From positions 682,001 to 746,000 of the forward strand of contig NZ_JAMJPK010000001.1 in the NCBI RefSeq assembly GCF_023554995.1: a DNA stretch of 64,000 nucleotides, given 5' to 3'. Source of the stretch: Halomonas gemina. Its GTDB lineage: Bacteria; Pseudomonadota; Gammaproteobacteria; Pseudomonadales; Halomonadaceae. Position numbers and translations under genes: made by a program. Every line of letters starts with the position of its first letter. Position 1 is the stretch's first letter. The notes beneath the pieces are model-generated. The model had not been told where the DNA came from, made no database searches, and saw only the letters and a program-made list of their open reading frames with translations. Shown piece after piece: positions 1-9,754 of the stretch.

Positions 1-1244
1 TTGGCAGAGCCGAGGATCATCTCGGCCTCGGCGCCGACCGCGGCGGGCCGGCGCAGCAGCAGCTTGCTGTGGCACTGCTCGCCTTGGCTGGCACACCAGC
101 GCACCGGGATACCGGCGGCATGCAGTTCGCGAGCCACGGGCCGGTTGGGGATGCCGCCCTTCTCCAGCCCGAAGGCATCGCGGTTGGGGTCGAGCAGCAC
201 GCGTAGCGCCACCCCGCGGGCCTTGGCGGCCACCAGCGCGGCGATCACCTCGCGGTGGGCCAGATAGAAGACGGCGATGTCCAGGCGGTCACCCTCGCCG
301 CTGGCCTCGATGGCCGCCAGCAGGGCATCGCGGATCGTGCCCTCGGTGAGCACCTGCAGCCTGGCCTGCTCGGTCGCCTGGTTCTCGTCGTCGGGCGGCA
401 CCGGCCCGGCCAGGCTCACGCCAGACCAGCCCGCCACCGGCCGCTCGGAGGCCAGCAGGTCCAGTGCCGCCGCTCCCTCGAAACGCAGCGCCACATTACC
501 GTGCAGGCTGCTGGCGTCATGGGGATTGGCGGAGGTGACCAGTCCCGCCCAGCCTTCGCCATGGTCCACCACCAGGGTCTTGCGATGGTTGGCATTGAAG
601 TTGAGCAGGGCCAGGTAGCTGCGCAGCGGCACCCGCCCGGGCCCCAGGGCATTGGGCAGCCAGCCCCCGTCGCTACCGTTGCCCAACCAGCGCGGCCCCA
701 GGTGCCAGCCTCCCGACCACAGCGGGTTGGAGGCCCGCAACCGATTGAGGTCGGTGATCACCACCCGGACACCGGCATCGCGCAGGGCCTGGAAATGCTC
801 GAGCTCCAGTCCCCCGTAGAGGGTATTGAGCGGGTCGGTGATCACCACCACCTCCATGTCGGGGTGACGGCGCTTCTGCTCGGTCAGCGCATCGGTGACC
901 TCCGCCGACAGCGGCCGGAACGCCTGGCCGTCGGCGGCCCCGGCGAAGTCGTTAAACAGGAACATGTCCAGCACCACCAGGCGCCGGGCCTGGCCGATCA
1001 GCGCCAGCACCTCGTCGAAGATCTGCCGCCGGGTATGACGCTCGCCCGTGGGGCCATACCAGGTCTCGTCGGCGAGAAAGCGCACGTTGGTAGCAGCGCG
1101 CTCCGGGAAGGCCCGGGAGACGCCCTCGGGCAACGGCTTGTAGCGCTGCCAGGCGCCCATGGCGACCCAGGCCACCAGCAACGCCATCACCAACCATGGC
1201 CACATTCGCCGCCTCCCCTGCCCCGGTGTCTGCCTGCCGTCCAT
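1..1244 (-). CDS. Phospholipase D-like (cardiolipin synthase-type) membrane protein, C-terminus beyond window
   Basis: The reading frame starts at ATG 1244, behind an AAGAGG ribosome site. An in-frame ATG at 1262 has no comparable site. The frame runs open to the window edge, giving about 414 residues. Residues about 15-33 form a hydrophobic anchor (MWPWLVMALLVAWVAMGAW), so the domain probably sits on the periplasmic face. A first HKD motif is clear: HRKTLVVD followed by a TSANPHDAS loop. Near the truncated end a second HxK (HSKLLLRR) is followed by ILGSAN, but its aspartate position is not conserved. Phospholipase D family enzymes use paired HKD motifs for phosphatidyl transfer or hydrolysis. 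The substrate cannot be told from sequence. It is downstream of, and on the same strand as, the urease genes but is not obviously related to them. Confidence 0.8.
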   Translation of the reverse strand, partial: MDGRQTPGQGRRRMWPWLVMALLVAWVAMGAWQRYKPLPEGVSRAFPERAATNVRFLADETWYGPTGERHTRRQIFDEVLALIGQARRLVVLDMFLFNDFAGAADGQAFRPLSAEVTDALTEQKRRHPDMEVVVITDPLNTLYGGLELEHFQALRDAGVRVVITDLNRLRASNPLWSGGWHLGPRWLGNGSDGGWLPNALGPGRVPLRSYLALLNFNANHRKTLVVDHGEGWAGLVTSANPHDASSLHGNVALRFEGAAALDLLASERPVAGWSGVSLAGPVPPDDENQATEQARLQVLTEGTIRDALLAAIEASGEGDRLDIAVFYLAHREVIAALVAAKARGVALRVLLDPNRDAFGLEKGGIPNRPVARELHAAGIPVRWCASQGEQCHSKLLLRRPAAVGAEAEMILGSA

Positions 1245-1364
1245 GCCAACCTCTTCGTTCATGCCAACGCCTCGGTGACGTCAACGGCCAGCATAGCGAC
1301 AGGGGAGGCAAAAAGCAGTGCACCCGACCAGGGCCGGGCGCACGCAGCACCGACTCAGGGCCGC

Positions 1365-1592
1365 TCAGCGTTGGCGGCGCGCCCGGCGGTGGCGCAGGAT
1401 CAGGCGTGCCAGCCCCGCCAGGGAGGCCACGCCCAGGGCGACGATCCCGAGCACGGCCAGCATCGACGGGCTGCCGGTGTGGGCATGCACCGAGGGGGCA
1501 CCATGTCCCGAGTGGGCCAGTACCGCGGTGGTCGGCAGCATGGCGGCTGCCGAGAGTCCGGCACGAGTGATGGAAGCAAGTCGAGTATTCAT
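1365..1592 (-). CDS. Small His-containing secreted/membrane protein at the end of the urease operon
   Basis: A 75-residue product begins at ATG 1592, 37 bases after the ureG stop. It has a probable signal peptide (MNTRLASITRAGLSAAAMLP, cleavage near TAVLA-HS). A short periplasmic stretch rich in histidine follows (HSGHGAPSVHAHTG), then one transmembrane helix (MLAVLGIVALGVASLAGLARLI) and a basic cytoplasmic tail (RHRRARRQR). I do not recognise a family. The histidines and its place beside the urease maturation genes are compatible with a role in nickel handling, but that is inference. It is much too short to be a HupE/UreJ permease. Confidence 0.55.
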   Translation of the reverse strand: MNTRLASITRAGLSAAAMLPTTAVLAHSGHGAPSVHAHTGSPSMLAVLGIVALGVASLAGLARLILRHRRARRQR

Positions 1593-1629
1593 GGAGGGGT
1601 CTCCCGGATCAGGCGAAGGATGGATGAGG

Positions 1630-2298
1630 TCAGGCGGTAGCAGGCTCGGTCCGGCTCTCGGGCGGGCGGCGATCCGACGGCCGGCGCTCCGGCAACATGC
1701 CCCGGTCGAGGATGAAGCGGATGATCTCCTCGAGCCCGACGCCGTCGTAGAGGTTGGTGAACACGAAGGGACGCTCGCCGCGCATCTTGCGAGAATCACG
1801 GTCCATCACCTCCAGCGAGGCGTGGACCTGCTCGGCGATATCGATCTTGTTGATGATCAAGAGATCCGACTTGGTGATGCCGGGGCCGCCCTTGCGCGGG
1901 ATCTTGTCACCGGCGGAGACGTCGATCACATAGAGGGTCAGGTCGGAGAGCTCCGGGCTGAAGGTGGCCGAGAGGTTGTCCCCGCCGGATTCCACCAGCA
2001 CCAGTTCCAGGCCCGGATGGCGCGCCTGGAGGTCATCGATGGCGGCGAGGTTCATGGAGGCATCCTCACGGATGGCCGTGTGCGGACAGCCGCCCGTCTC
2101 CACGCCCAGGATGCGATCCGCGGCCAGCGCTTCGTGCTTGAGCAGGAAATCGGCATCCTCTCGGGTATAGATGTCGTTGGTCACCACGGCGATATCGTAG
2201 TGGTCACGCAGCGCCAGGCAGAGCTGCTTGAGCAGGGCCGTCTTGCCGGAGCCCACCGGGCCGCCGACGCCAACGCGTAGGCAATGTGTCATTATCAT
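1630..2298 (-). CDS. ureG: Urease accessory GTPase UreG
   Basis: 222 residues, the usual size. This is the SIMIBI-class GTPase whose GTP hydrolysis drives nickel delivery into apo-urease together with UreD, UreF and UreE. Visible motifs are the P-loop GPVGSGKT (residues 13-20), the metal-binding CPH triad (71-73), the [13 protein letters not shown] switch region and the base-specificity motif NKID (150-153). A second Met at residue 3 is an alternative start. It is separated from ureF by about 200 bases that contain an inverted-repeat element (2387-2476), so expression relative to ureF may be uncoupled. Confidence 0.97.
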   Translation of the reverse strand: MIMTHCLRVGVGGPVGSGKTALLKQLCLALRDHYDIAVVTNDIYTREDADFLLKHEALAADRILGVETGGCPHTAIREDASMNLAAIDDLQARHPGLELVLVESGGDNLSATFSPELSDLTLYVIDVSAGDKIPRKGGPGITKSDLLIINKIDIAEQVHASLEVMDRDSRKMRGERPFVFTNLYDGVGLEEIIRFILDRGMLPERRPSDRRPPESRTEPATA

Positions 2299-2386
2299 GT
2301 CTCCTCTGGGAAAAGTGTTGCTTCGAATTAGAGCGAACAGCCGGTGAATTCAAAGCTTCTGTCACCATATTCGAGCACGGTGACGC

Positions 2387-2476
2387 GCCCTTGGGGTCTG
2401 ACCCCGCTGCTGCTTGTTACACCAACCCTTTGATATGACAGAGCACTCAACAACCTGGGGGTCAGACCCCAAGGGC
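2387..2476. repeat. Inverted-repeat mini-element between ureF and ureG
   Basis: A 90-bp segment is bounded by perfect inverted ends. The left end is GCCCTTGGGGTCTGACCCC (2387-2405) and the right end is its reverse complement (2458-2476). The core is about 52 bases and has no coding potential. A related 97-bp element with the same GGGGTC(A/T)GACCCC ends lies inside folC (50643-50739). Single half-copies (TTGGGGTC) also occur near 6390-6415. The structure is MITE- or REP-like; each end is itself a palindrome and could form a hairpin. Confidence 0.8.
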
Positions 2477-2494
2477 TACGCCGAGCTCTCGACG

Positions 2495-3220
2495 CTAGCT
2501 TCTAAACAGCCTCGAATACTGGGTTTCATGCAGGGCGCTCGCGAGCGCCAGCCCGGGCAGCGCCGGGCCGAGCGCGTCGTCCTCGATCGTCAACGCCTCG
2601 TCCACGGCGGCCACCAGTGCCGGGCGCAGCCGCTCCACCAGGCGCTGGGCCGCGGTATGGCCGAGCGGCAGTGCCTTGCAGGCGACGGCCAGCTGGTTCT
2701 CCAGCCAGGCCCAGGCAAACCCCAGCAGCGCCTGGCGCCGGGTCACACCGCGGGCATGGGCTGTCCAGGCGAAGACCGTCACATAGCCCGCGCCGGCAGG
2801 CAGCGGCGGCGACTCTCTGGAAGGGCTGTCGGGCAAGAGCCCCAGGCTCTCCAGGAGGCGCGCCAGCGAGGCGCCCAGCCGGCTGTCCTCGGCGGCCAGC
2901 TCGGCGGTCTCGCGGTTGGCGGCAAGCCAGGCGTTCCACTCGGCCAATGCCTCGCCATCGCCCGCGGCCCAAGCGGCGTGGAGGCGCGCCAGCGCCGGCA
3001 GCTCGCAACGTGTCAGGCCATCCTCCAGCACGCCATCGAGCCAGTCGCCAAGTGTGGCCTCGTCGGTTACCCAGCCCAGCTCGAAGGCGCTCTCCAGCCC
3101 CTGGGAGAAGGCGAAGGCACCGATGGGCAGGGCCGGGCTGACCAATTGCAAGAGCCCCAGCAGCGCCAGATCGTCGCCCTGCTCCACGCCTGCCGGCTCA
3201 GTGGGCATGGGAATGTTCAT
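2495..3220 (-). CDS. ureF: Urease accessory protein UreF
   Basis: 241 residues from the chosen start (MNIPMPTEPAG); the family is typically about 225-240. UreF forms the UreD-UreF-UreG complex on apo-urease and acts as the regulator of UreG GTPase activity. The hallmark segment LLQLVSPALPIGAFAFSQGLESAFE is present near the N-terminus and ETQYSRLFRS closes the protein. The start overlaps the His-rich 3' end of ureE. ATG codons at 3250, 3238, 3220 and 3208 are all in frame with no clear ribosome site, which suggests translational coupling to ureE. Confidence 0.95.
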   Translation of the reverse strand: MNIPMPTEPAGVEQGDDLALLGLLQLVSPALPIGAFAFSQGLESAFELGWVTDEATLGDWLDGVLEDGLTRCELPALARLHAAWAAGDGEALAEWNAWLAANRETAELAAEDSRLGASLARLLESLGLLPDSPSRESPPLPAGAGYVTVFAWTAHARGVTRRQALLGFAWAWLENQLAVACKALPLGHTAAQRLVERLRPALVAAVDEALTIEDDALGPALPGLALASALHETQYSRLFRS

Positions 3221-3707
3221 GGTGATGGCCAGCGTCATGGTGGTGCTCATGTGAATGGCCGTGGCCGAGCTGGGTATAGGCACCGGGCTCCGGGTCGAAG
3301 GGGGCGTCATGGTGCTCCAGGCGCGCCCCCAGGCGTTCGGCCAGCTCCTCGAGCACATGGTCCGGCGGGAAGCGTACATAGCCGCCCTGCTCGTCCTCGC
3401 CCAGCGCCAGCTGCACATGCCGGTTGCCCAGGTGGTAGGCGAGCCGCGCCAGGGGCAGCCCGGCCGCGATGCGGGCGGTGACTACAGGCTCAACGGCCGC
3501 CCTCAACTGCACGACCTCGCCGCTCTCGGCGCGCAGTCCCTCGCCGTCACGCAGCACCGGGCCGCGGTCGAGGAACAGTCCCAGTGCTCGGCCCGAGTCA
3601 CTCGTTGCCTTGAGGCGACCCAGCACGCGCCGCTCATAGGGCAGCGTCAGGGTGTCATCCGCCTGGCTCGCCGCGATAGGCCCCAGGCGCTCGGTCAGTT
3701 TCAACAT
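3198..3707 (-). CDS. ureE: Urease accessory nickel metallochaperone UreE
   Basis: 169 residues. UreE dimers hand nickel to UreG. The N-terminal peptide-binding domain and the C-terminal metal-binding domain (LAYHLGNRHVQLAL, with the conserved interface histidine) are both visible. The protein ends in a strongly His-rich tail from about residue 149 (GHGHSHEHHHDAGHHHEHSH), as in Klebsiella UreE, giving extra nickel storage capacity. Its start overlaps the end of the preceding 84-codon frame by seven bases, and its 3' end overlaps ureF. Confidence 0.96.
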   Translation of the reverse strand: MLKLTERLGPIAASQADDTLTLPYERRVLGRLKATSDSGRALGLFLDRGPVLRDGEGLRAESGEVVQLRAAVEPVVTARIAAGLPLARLAYHLGNRHVQLALGEDEQGGYVRFPPDHVLEELAERLGARLEHHDAPFDPEPGAYTQLGHGHSHEHHHDAGHHHEHSHAH

Positions 3708-3954
3708 TGGAAAACCGCTCCTTTAGTATCTCGAGACGAGCCAGCCTTGCCGTTGCTCAACGCCACGCGGCCGAAACCCTGGCGCCCCGGACGGACTCCT
3801 GCGGTCGGAAAGACGGCACATCCCTGTTCCGGCTTTCCTCGATCTTCATCCCTGAAGATCGCCCGCATCGCTTCGTCCGGGTCACCAGCGGCCACGCGAG
3901 GTTTCGCGCCGACAAGCTGGCTCTCATATAGACAAATCCTCTTCGCCTTAGCCA

Positions 3955-3955
<1 letters not shown>
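3701..3955 (-). CDS. Small uncharacterised ORF between ureC and ureE
   Basis: An 84-codon frame exactly fills the ureC-ureE gap. Its ATG shares one base with the ureC stop (TGATG) and its end overlaps the ureE start by seven bases, an arrangement typical of translational coupling. The product (MAKAKRICLYESQLVGAKPR...) has no signal peptide, membrane segment or motif I recognise. Third-position GC is lower than in the neighbouring ure genes, which argues either for a recent or non-conserved gene or for a spacer with a chance frame. Not assigned a function. Confidence 0.35.
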
Positions 3956-5654
<1,699 letters not shown>

Positions 5655-5658
<4 letters not shown>

Positions 5659-5987
5659 GGCTGACCTCCCTGTTTCACGGCATCGAGCGCGCCCATTACC
5701 TCACCGCGAAAGCCGTAGATATGACGGCGGCCAACGTAGGGGATCAGCGTCACCTCGCGCATCTGGCCGGGTTCGAAGCGGATCGCGGTACCGGCGGCCA
5801 CGTCGAGGCGATAGCCGCGGGCCTTGTCACGATCGAAGGTCAGGGCGGGGTTGGCCTCGGCGAAATGGTAGTGAGAGCCGACCTGGATCGGTCGGTCACC
5901 GGTATTGGCGACATTGACGGTAATCCGCTCGCGCCCCTCGCAGAGGGCGATCTCACCCTCCTGTAACTGATATTCACCGGGAATCAT
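5655..5987 (-). CDS. ureB: Urease beta subunit UreB
   Basis: 110 residues, typical for a separate bacterial beta subunit. It begins [13 protein letters not shown] and contains [22 protein letters not shown] and the C-terminal [14 protein letters not shown] signature. It packs against UreC and helps position the active-site flap. It overlaps ureC by four bases downstream. The 86-base gap to ureA upstream carries heptamer repeats and a possible hairpin. Confidence 0.97.
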
Positions 5988-6009
5988 TGTTGGCTCCTTG
6001 TCAGTCGCT

Positions 6010-6070
6010 GTGAGGAGATAGGAGATAGGAGATAGGGGGTTACGCCTTACTCCTCACGCTTTACGCCTCA
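6010..6070. repeat. Heptamer-type tandem repeats between ureA and ureB
   Basis: Three perfect GGAGATA heptamers (6014-6034) are followed by a G-run and then a run of related heptamers (TTACGCC, TTACTCC, TCACGCT, TTACGCC). GTGAGGAG (6010-6017) can pair with CTCCTCAC (6050-6057), so the ureA-ureB mRNA could fold an 8-bp stem here. The location inside a stoichiometric subunit operon suggests a possible effect on mRNA processing, but this is inference. Confidence 0.7.
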
Positions 6071-6073
6071 CAA

Positions 6074-6376
6074 TCAAACGATGGGCTCATGGACGGTGAC
6101 GAGCTTAGTGCCGTCGGGAAAGGTGGCCTCCACCTGCACCTCGTCGACCATCTCGGCCACGCCCTCCATGACGTCATCGCGGGTCAGGATCTCGCGGCCG
6201 AAGCCCATCAGCTCGGCGACGCTGCGCCCGTCCCGGGCGCCTTCGAGGATCTCGAAGCTGATCAGCGCCACCGCCTCGGGATAATTGAGCTTCAGGCCAC
6301 GCGCGCGGCGGCGCTCGGCCAGCTGGGCCGCCGAGAACAGCAGCAGCTTGTCCTTGTCTCTTGGGGTCAGTTCCAT
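6074..6376 (-). CDS. ureA: Urease gamma subunit UreA
   Basis: 100 residues, the standard gamma-subunit length. It begins [30 protein letters not shown], carries [11 protein letters not shown] and ends with the [11 protein letters not shown] signature. It is a structural subunit of the UreABC trimer. It lies 37 bases after ureD, in a spacer that contains two TTGGGGTC half-copies of the repeat seen at 2387-2476. Confidence 0.98.
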   Translation of the reverse strand: MELTPRDKDKLLLFSAAQLAERRRARGLKLNYPEAVALISFEILEGARDGRSVAELMGFGREILTRDDVMEGVAEMVDEVQVEATFPDGTKLVTVHEPIV

Positions 6377-6413
6377 GTCGGAGTCTCCAGGCTATTGGGG
6401 TCGGCTATTGGGG

Positions 6414-7328
6414 TCAGGTCAGCCAGATTCGTGGGGTATGAGCCGGCCGGCCGATCAGCCGTGGCCGCAGGATTTCCCAGGCGAGCCGGCACAGCGCCCA
6501 GGCCTCGTTGCGTTCCTGGCCGAGGTAGCGCAGCAGCAACACCCCGTGGCGCACCGTGACCGCCCAGCGGGCCGAGGCACCAAGCGCCTCGCGAAGGACC
6601 TCGACGGCCTCGCCCTCGTCATCGAGCCCCACCGCCCAGAGCGTGGCCTGCACGCTGGCCCCGCCCTGCCCCCAGCGGCCAAGGAAGCGCGGATGGCCAG
6701 GGTCCAGCGGCTGACGTTCGAGCCAGAGTGGCCGGCCATCCCGGGTCAGGCGGAAGCGCTGCTCGATGCGTCCACTGACATAGGGGAGTTGGCTGGCCGG
6801 GCGGCCGAGGGCCATCACCTCCCAGCCCAGGCAGCGTGCCGACCCCGAAAGCGCAATAGTGGTGCATTGCTCGCCCCGGGAACCATCGAAGGCAAGGGTC
6901 TCCTGGGGCAGCCACTCGAGAATTCCGCCGTCGGCGACGTCGAGGCGGGTCTGCTGTTGCCAGGCCACCCGGTGGCTATCGGCCTTGTAGAGCTTGTTGG
7001 CGGCGGGCGTGGTCAACAGCGCATGGGCGCCAGATTCGACACGGGTCGAGATCGATAGGGCATCGCCGCTGACCAGCCCGCCGGGGGGATGCAACAGGTA
7101 GACATGGCAGGCGCCGGGGCGGCCTCCCGCGTCGCGCCCTTCGGGATGAAAGGGGCGCTGGACGCGCAGCGGGCCAAGATGACGGGATCGCGTCATGCGA
7201 GTCATCCCCTCGCGGCTCTCGAAGCCGAGCTCGAGAGAGGCAGCCCAGCGGCGATCCGCATCGAAACGATGGCCGGAGTCCTCGAGGCGAGACGGGGAAA
7301 CGGGCATGGCGGGCAAAAAAGCCGTCAT
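6414..7328 (-). CDS. ureD: Urease accessory protein UreD
   Basis: 304 residues from ATG 7328 (MTAFLPAMPVSPSR), which has AGAAGG upstream. A TTG at 7358 would add ten residues. UreD (UreH) binds apo-urease and channels nickel from UreF/UreG. Recognisable stretches are HLGPLRVQRPFHPEG, CHVYLLHPPGGLVSGD, LLTTPAANKLYK and GGILEWLPQETLAFDG. It is the first gene of the urease operon; a sigma-54-type promoter lies 60 bases upstream. Confidence 0.96.
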   Translation of the reverse strand: MTAFLPAMPVSPSRLEDSGHRFDADRRWAASLELGFESREGMTRMTRSRHLGPLRVQRPFHPEGRDAGGRPGACHVYLLHPPGGLVSGDALSISTRVESGAHALLTTPAANKLYKADSHRVAWQQQTRLDVADGGILEWLPQETLAFDGSRGEQCTTIALSGSARCLGWEVMALGRPASQLPYVSGRIEQRFRLTRDGRPLWLERQPLDPGHPRFLGRWGQGGASVQATLWAVGLDDEGEAVEVLREALGASARWAVTVRHGVLLLRYLGQERNEAWALCRLAWEILRPRLIGRPAHTPRIWLT

Positions 7329-7387
7329 CGGCAACTGCCTTCTGGTCGGGGTACGCAATGGATGTCATATGGCAACTGCCTACTCAC

Positions 7388-7404
7388 AGCAAGGCCCGTA
7401 CCAG
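7388..7404 (-). promoter_or_regulatory. Sigma-54 (-24/-12) promoter of the urease operon
   Basis: On the minus strand the sequence CTGGTACGGGCCTTGCT has the invariant GG-N10-GC spacing and matches YTGGCACG-N4-TTGCW at most positions. Transcription would start near 7376, about 50 bases before the ureD ATG, with AT-rich DNA immediately upstream (7411-7465). No competing sigma-70 promoter is evident. Confidence 0.75.
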
Positions 7405-7489
7405 AATGGTGAGAAATAAATAAAATTTTTTATATTCAATAGCTTGTATCGCAAAAAAAAACCATGAAAGGCCATGTCCAGCCTCTTCT

Positions 7490-7528
7490 CGCTATCATTT
7501 GGTGCAAACGCTGCTCAACCATGCACCA
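7490..7528. promoter_or_regulatory. Candidate NtrC enhancer sites upstream of ureD
   Basis: CGCTATCATTTGGTGCA (7490-7506) matches the enteric NtrC consensus TGCACTATTTTGGTGCA at 12 of 17 positions, with a perfect TTTGGTGCA half. A second perfect half site, TGCACCA, lies at 7522-7528. They are about 115-150 bases upstream of the predicted start point, a normal distance for a sigma-54 enhancer. The second palindrome arm of each site is weak. Confidence 0.45.
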
Positions 7529-8061
7529 TCGGCGAGAACAGGATTTGACGATCGTCCCACACTGGTGCGCCAAACACGGTTAGCACACCGGTACCTACCC
7601 TCGCCGCAACCCTGCCGATAGAGCCAACACCGCCAGGTGCGATGGTGGCGCCACTGCTATGCTTGGACAGGTACAGGAACAGATCATGGCGATTGAGCCG
7701 GGTGTGTGTGGCAAGTCGAATCAGTATCTGCGAGTGCTGGGGCAGACGCTCGATCACTTCCTGACCTTCCCCTCCCGACGTCGAGCATGAGCCGCGACCT
7801 GACCCTCGACGGCTGTGCCACCCCCAACCCCGGCGACACGGGCATCCCCTGAAGCGACATGGACGTCGAGCCGTCGGCGCCGTCGCAATGGAGTGGGTAC
7901 TGATCCTGGAGATCGGACTCGTAGGCCTGCACGAGCGCGTCCGGCGGCACAACGCCATGGCGCACAGGCTGACCGAACAAGGAAACGCGGCCCTGCGCCT
8001 GTCCGGAACGGACACGCCCATCCGGCCGTGACGTCACTCACACTAGATGCAGGAGTTCGTC
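7529..8061. pseudogene. Non-coding or decayed stretch between the urease genes and the TPR gene
   Basis: About 530 bases without a convincing gene. Two minus-strand frames look partly protein-like: one around 8037-7800 (containing VVPPDALVQAYESDLQDQY) and another around 7760-7515 (containing RLPQHSQILIRLATHT). They are out of frame with each other and each dissolves into low-quality sequence. That is what a frameshifted remnant would look like. I do not recognise a parent family. Confidence 0.3.
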
Positions 8062-9690
8062 ATGAAAGCTTTGCTTCCCACCCTCGCATTTATTAGCACG
8101 CTGCTGACGGCCACGTCACTGGTGGCCCAGGAAGAGCATCAAGGCAACGGGGCCGGCGCTGAAGTGCCACCCCTGGGTCGTGTCGATTTCCGCGTACAGT
8201 GCGAGGAGGCGGCGCGCGCCGCCTTCGACGAGGCCCTGGCGATGACGCACCACATGATGTACGCGCAGGCACGCGGTCGTTTCGAGGCCATCGTCGAGCA
8301 GTACCCGGACTGCGCGATGGCCCACTGGGGTATCGCCAAGACCCTGTTCCAGCCACTGTGGGCCACGCGGCCGTCGGAGGAGGACCTGCAGCGTGGTTGG
8401 CGCGAGTCGCAGTGGGCCGCGGAGCTGGCCCATAGCGAGCGCGAGCGCCATCTCATCGACGCCACTTCGGCCTTCTTTCGGGAACCCGGTAAAGCCGACT
8501 ATGCCACCCGCCAGGGCCGCTGGGCAGAGGCCATGCAGAGCGCGTACCGGGCGGAGCCGGAGGACGACGACATCGCCGCGCTCTACGCCCTGTCCCTGCT
8601 GGCGCGGGCACAAGGCGCCGACGACCCGCATCCGCTGCACGAACAAGCCGAGGACATCCTGCGCGCGATCAACGCGCGCGAGCCATCCCACCCTGGCGCG
8701 ATTCATTACATCATCCACGGCGACGACATCGACGGGCGCTCTGACCGTAACCTGGAAATCGTCGCGACCTACGGCCAGGTCGCGCCGGACGTGCCGCATG
8801 CGCTGCACATGACGACCCATATCTTCGTCCGTCTCGGCGACTGGCCGGGGGTGATCGAGTGGAACCGTCGCTCGGCCGAGGCCGCGTTGGCGAATCCGTC
8901 GGGCGAGCACGTCTCACACCACTACCTGCATGCGCAGGACTACATCATCTACGCCCATCTGCAGCGCGGCGAGGACGAGCAGGCCCAGCAGGTACTGGCC
9001 GAGGCCCGGGAGCACGGGCCGATGCAGCCCACCGTCATCAGCGCCTTCCATAGTGCCACCATGCCCGCGCGCATCGCCGTCGAGCGCCGCGACTGGACGA
9101 GGACCGCCGCGCTCGAGCCGCGCACCCCAGAGGAGTTGCCGTGGGACGCGTCGCTCGGCCTGTGGGCGACGTCGCAGACCTGGCTGGCGCGCGGCCTGGG
9201 CGCCGTGCACGGCGATGACATCGACGATGCCGAACAAGCCCTGGAGCGCGTCCAGGCCCTGCGAGCGGACGCGGAGGAACAGGGTGAAACGCTCATCGCT
9301 CGCTACATCCGCATCGACGAGCATATCCTCGCCGGCTGGATCGCCCACGCCGCGGGCGAGGCAGACCAAGCGGTGGAGCAGATGCGGGCCGCGGCCCGGA
9401 TCGAGGAAAGCGTCGAGAAGCACCCCGTTACGCCCGGCGCGCTGCTGCCGCCAAACGAGTCACTGGGCGACTTGCTGATGGTGCTCGAGCGGCCGGCCGA
9501 AGCGCTTGCGGCCTACCAGGCATCGGATGCGGTGTGGCCGGCACGCTACAACACGCTGCTCGGTGCCGCACGTGCGGCACATGCTGCGGGCGATGAAGCG
9601 GCAGCTGACTGGTACGGCAAGCTTCTGGAGACCGCGCCGCAGGCACAGCGCGAGAGCCTTAAGGAAGCGCACGAGATGGCGGCAGGTTGA
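8062..9690 (+). CDS. Secreted TPR-repeat protein of unknown function
   Basis: 542 residues from ATG 8062, preceded by AGGAG six bases upstream; an ATG at 8047 would add five residues. A signal peptide is clear (MKALLPTLAFISTLLTATSLVAQ). The mature part is helical-repeat sequence resembling tetratricopeptide repeats: MYAQARGRFEAIVEQYPDCAMAHWGIAKTL early, and RPAEALAAYQASDAVWPARYNTLLGAARAAH late. It is rich in conserved His and Trp residues (GAIHYIIHGDD, HALHMTTHIF, VSHHYLHAQDYIIYAHL), which is unusual for a pure scaffold. It is the only plus-strand gene between ure and urt and appears monocistronic. Function unknown. Confidence 0.75.
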   Translation: MKALLPTLAFISTLLTATSLVAQEEHQGNGAGAEVPPLGRVDFRVQCEEAARAAFDEALAMTHHMMYAQARGRFEAIVEQYPDCAMAHWGIAKTLFQPLWATRPSEEDLQRGWRESQWAAELAHSERERHLIDATSAFFREPGKADYATRQGRWAEAMQSAYRAEPEDDDIAALYALSLLARAQGADDPHPLHEQAEDILRAINAREPSHPGAIHYIIHGDDIDGRSDRNLEIVATYGQVAPDVPHALHMTTHIFVRLGDWPGVIEWNRRSAEAALANPSGEHVSHHYLHAQDYIIYAHLQRGEDEQAQQVLAEAREHGPMQPTVISAFHSATMPARIAVERRDWTRTAALEPRTPEELPWDASLGLWATSQTWLARGLGAVHGDDIDDAEQALERVQALRADAEEQGETLIARYIRIDEHILAGWIAHAAGEADQAVEQMRAAARIEESVEKHPVTPGALLPPNESLGDLLMVLERPAEALAAYQASDAVWPARYNTLLGAARAAHAAGDEAAADWYGKLLETAPQAQRESLKEAHEMAAG

Positions 9691-9754
9691 AGTGTGCGAA
9701 ACCGGCACCGCACGGGCCGGGTAATGAACACGCCGGCGCTCGGCGCTTCAGAGC

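Noticed and set aside
255..2280. Long plus-strand open frames opposite the phospholipase D-like gene, the 75-codon gene and ureG
   Set aside because: They are antisense shadows of GC-rich genes: low-complexity Gly/His/Gln/Arg composition, no recognisable domain and no ribosome site.
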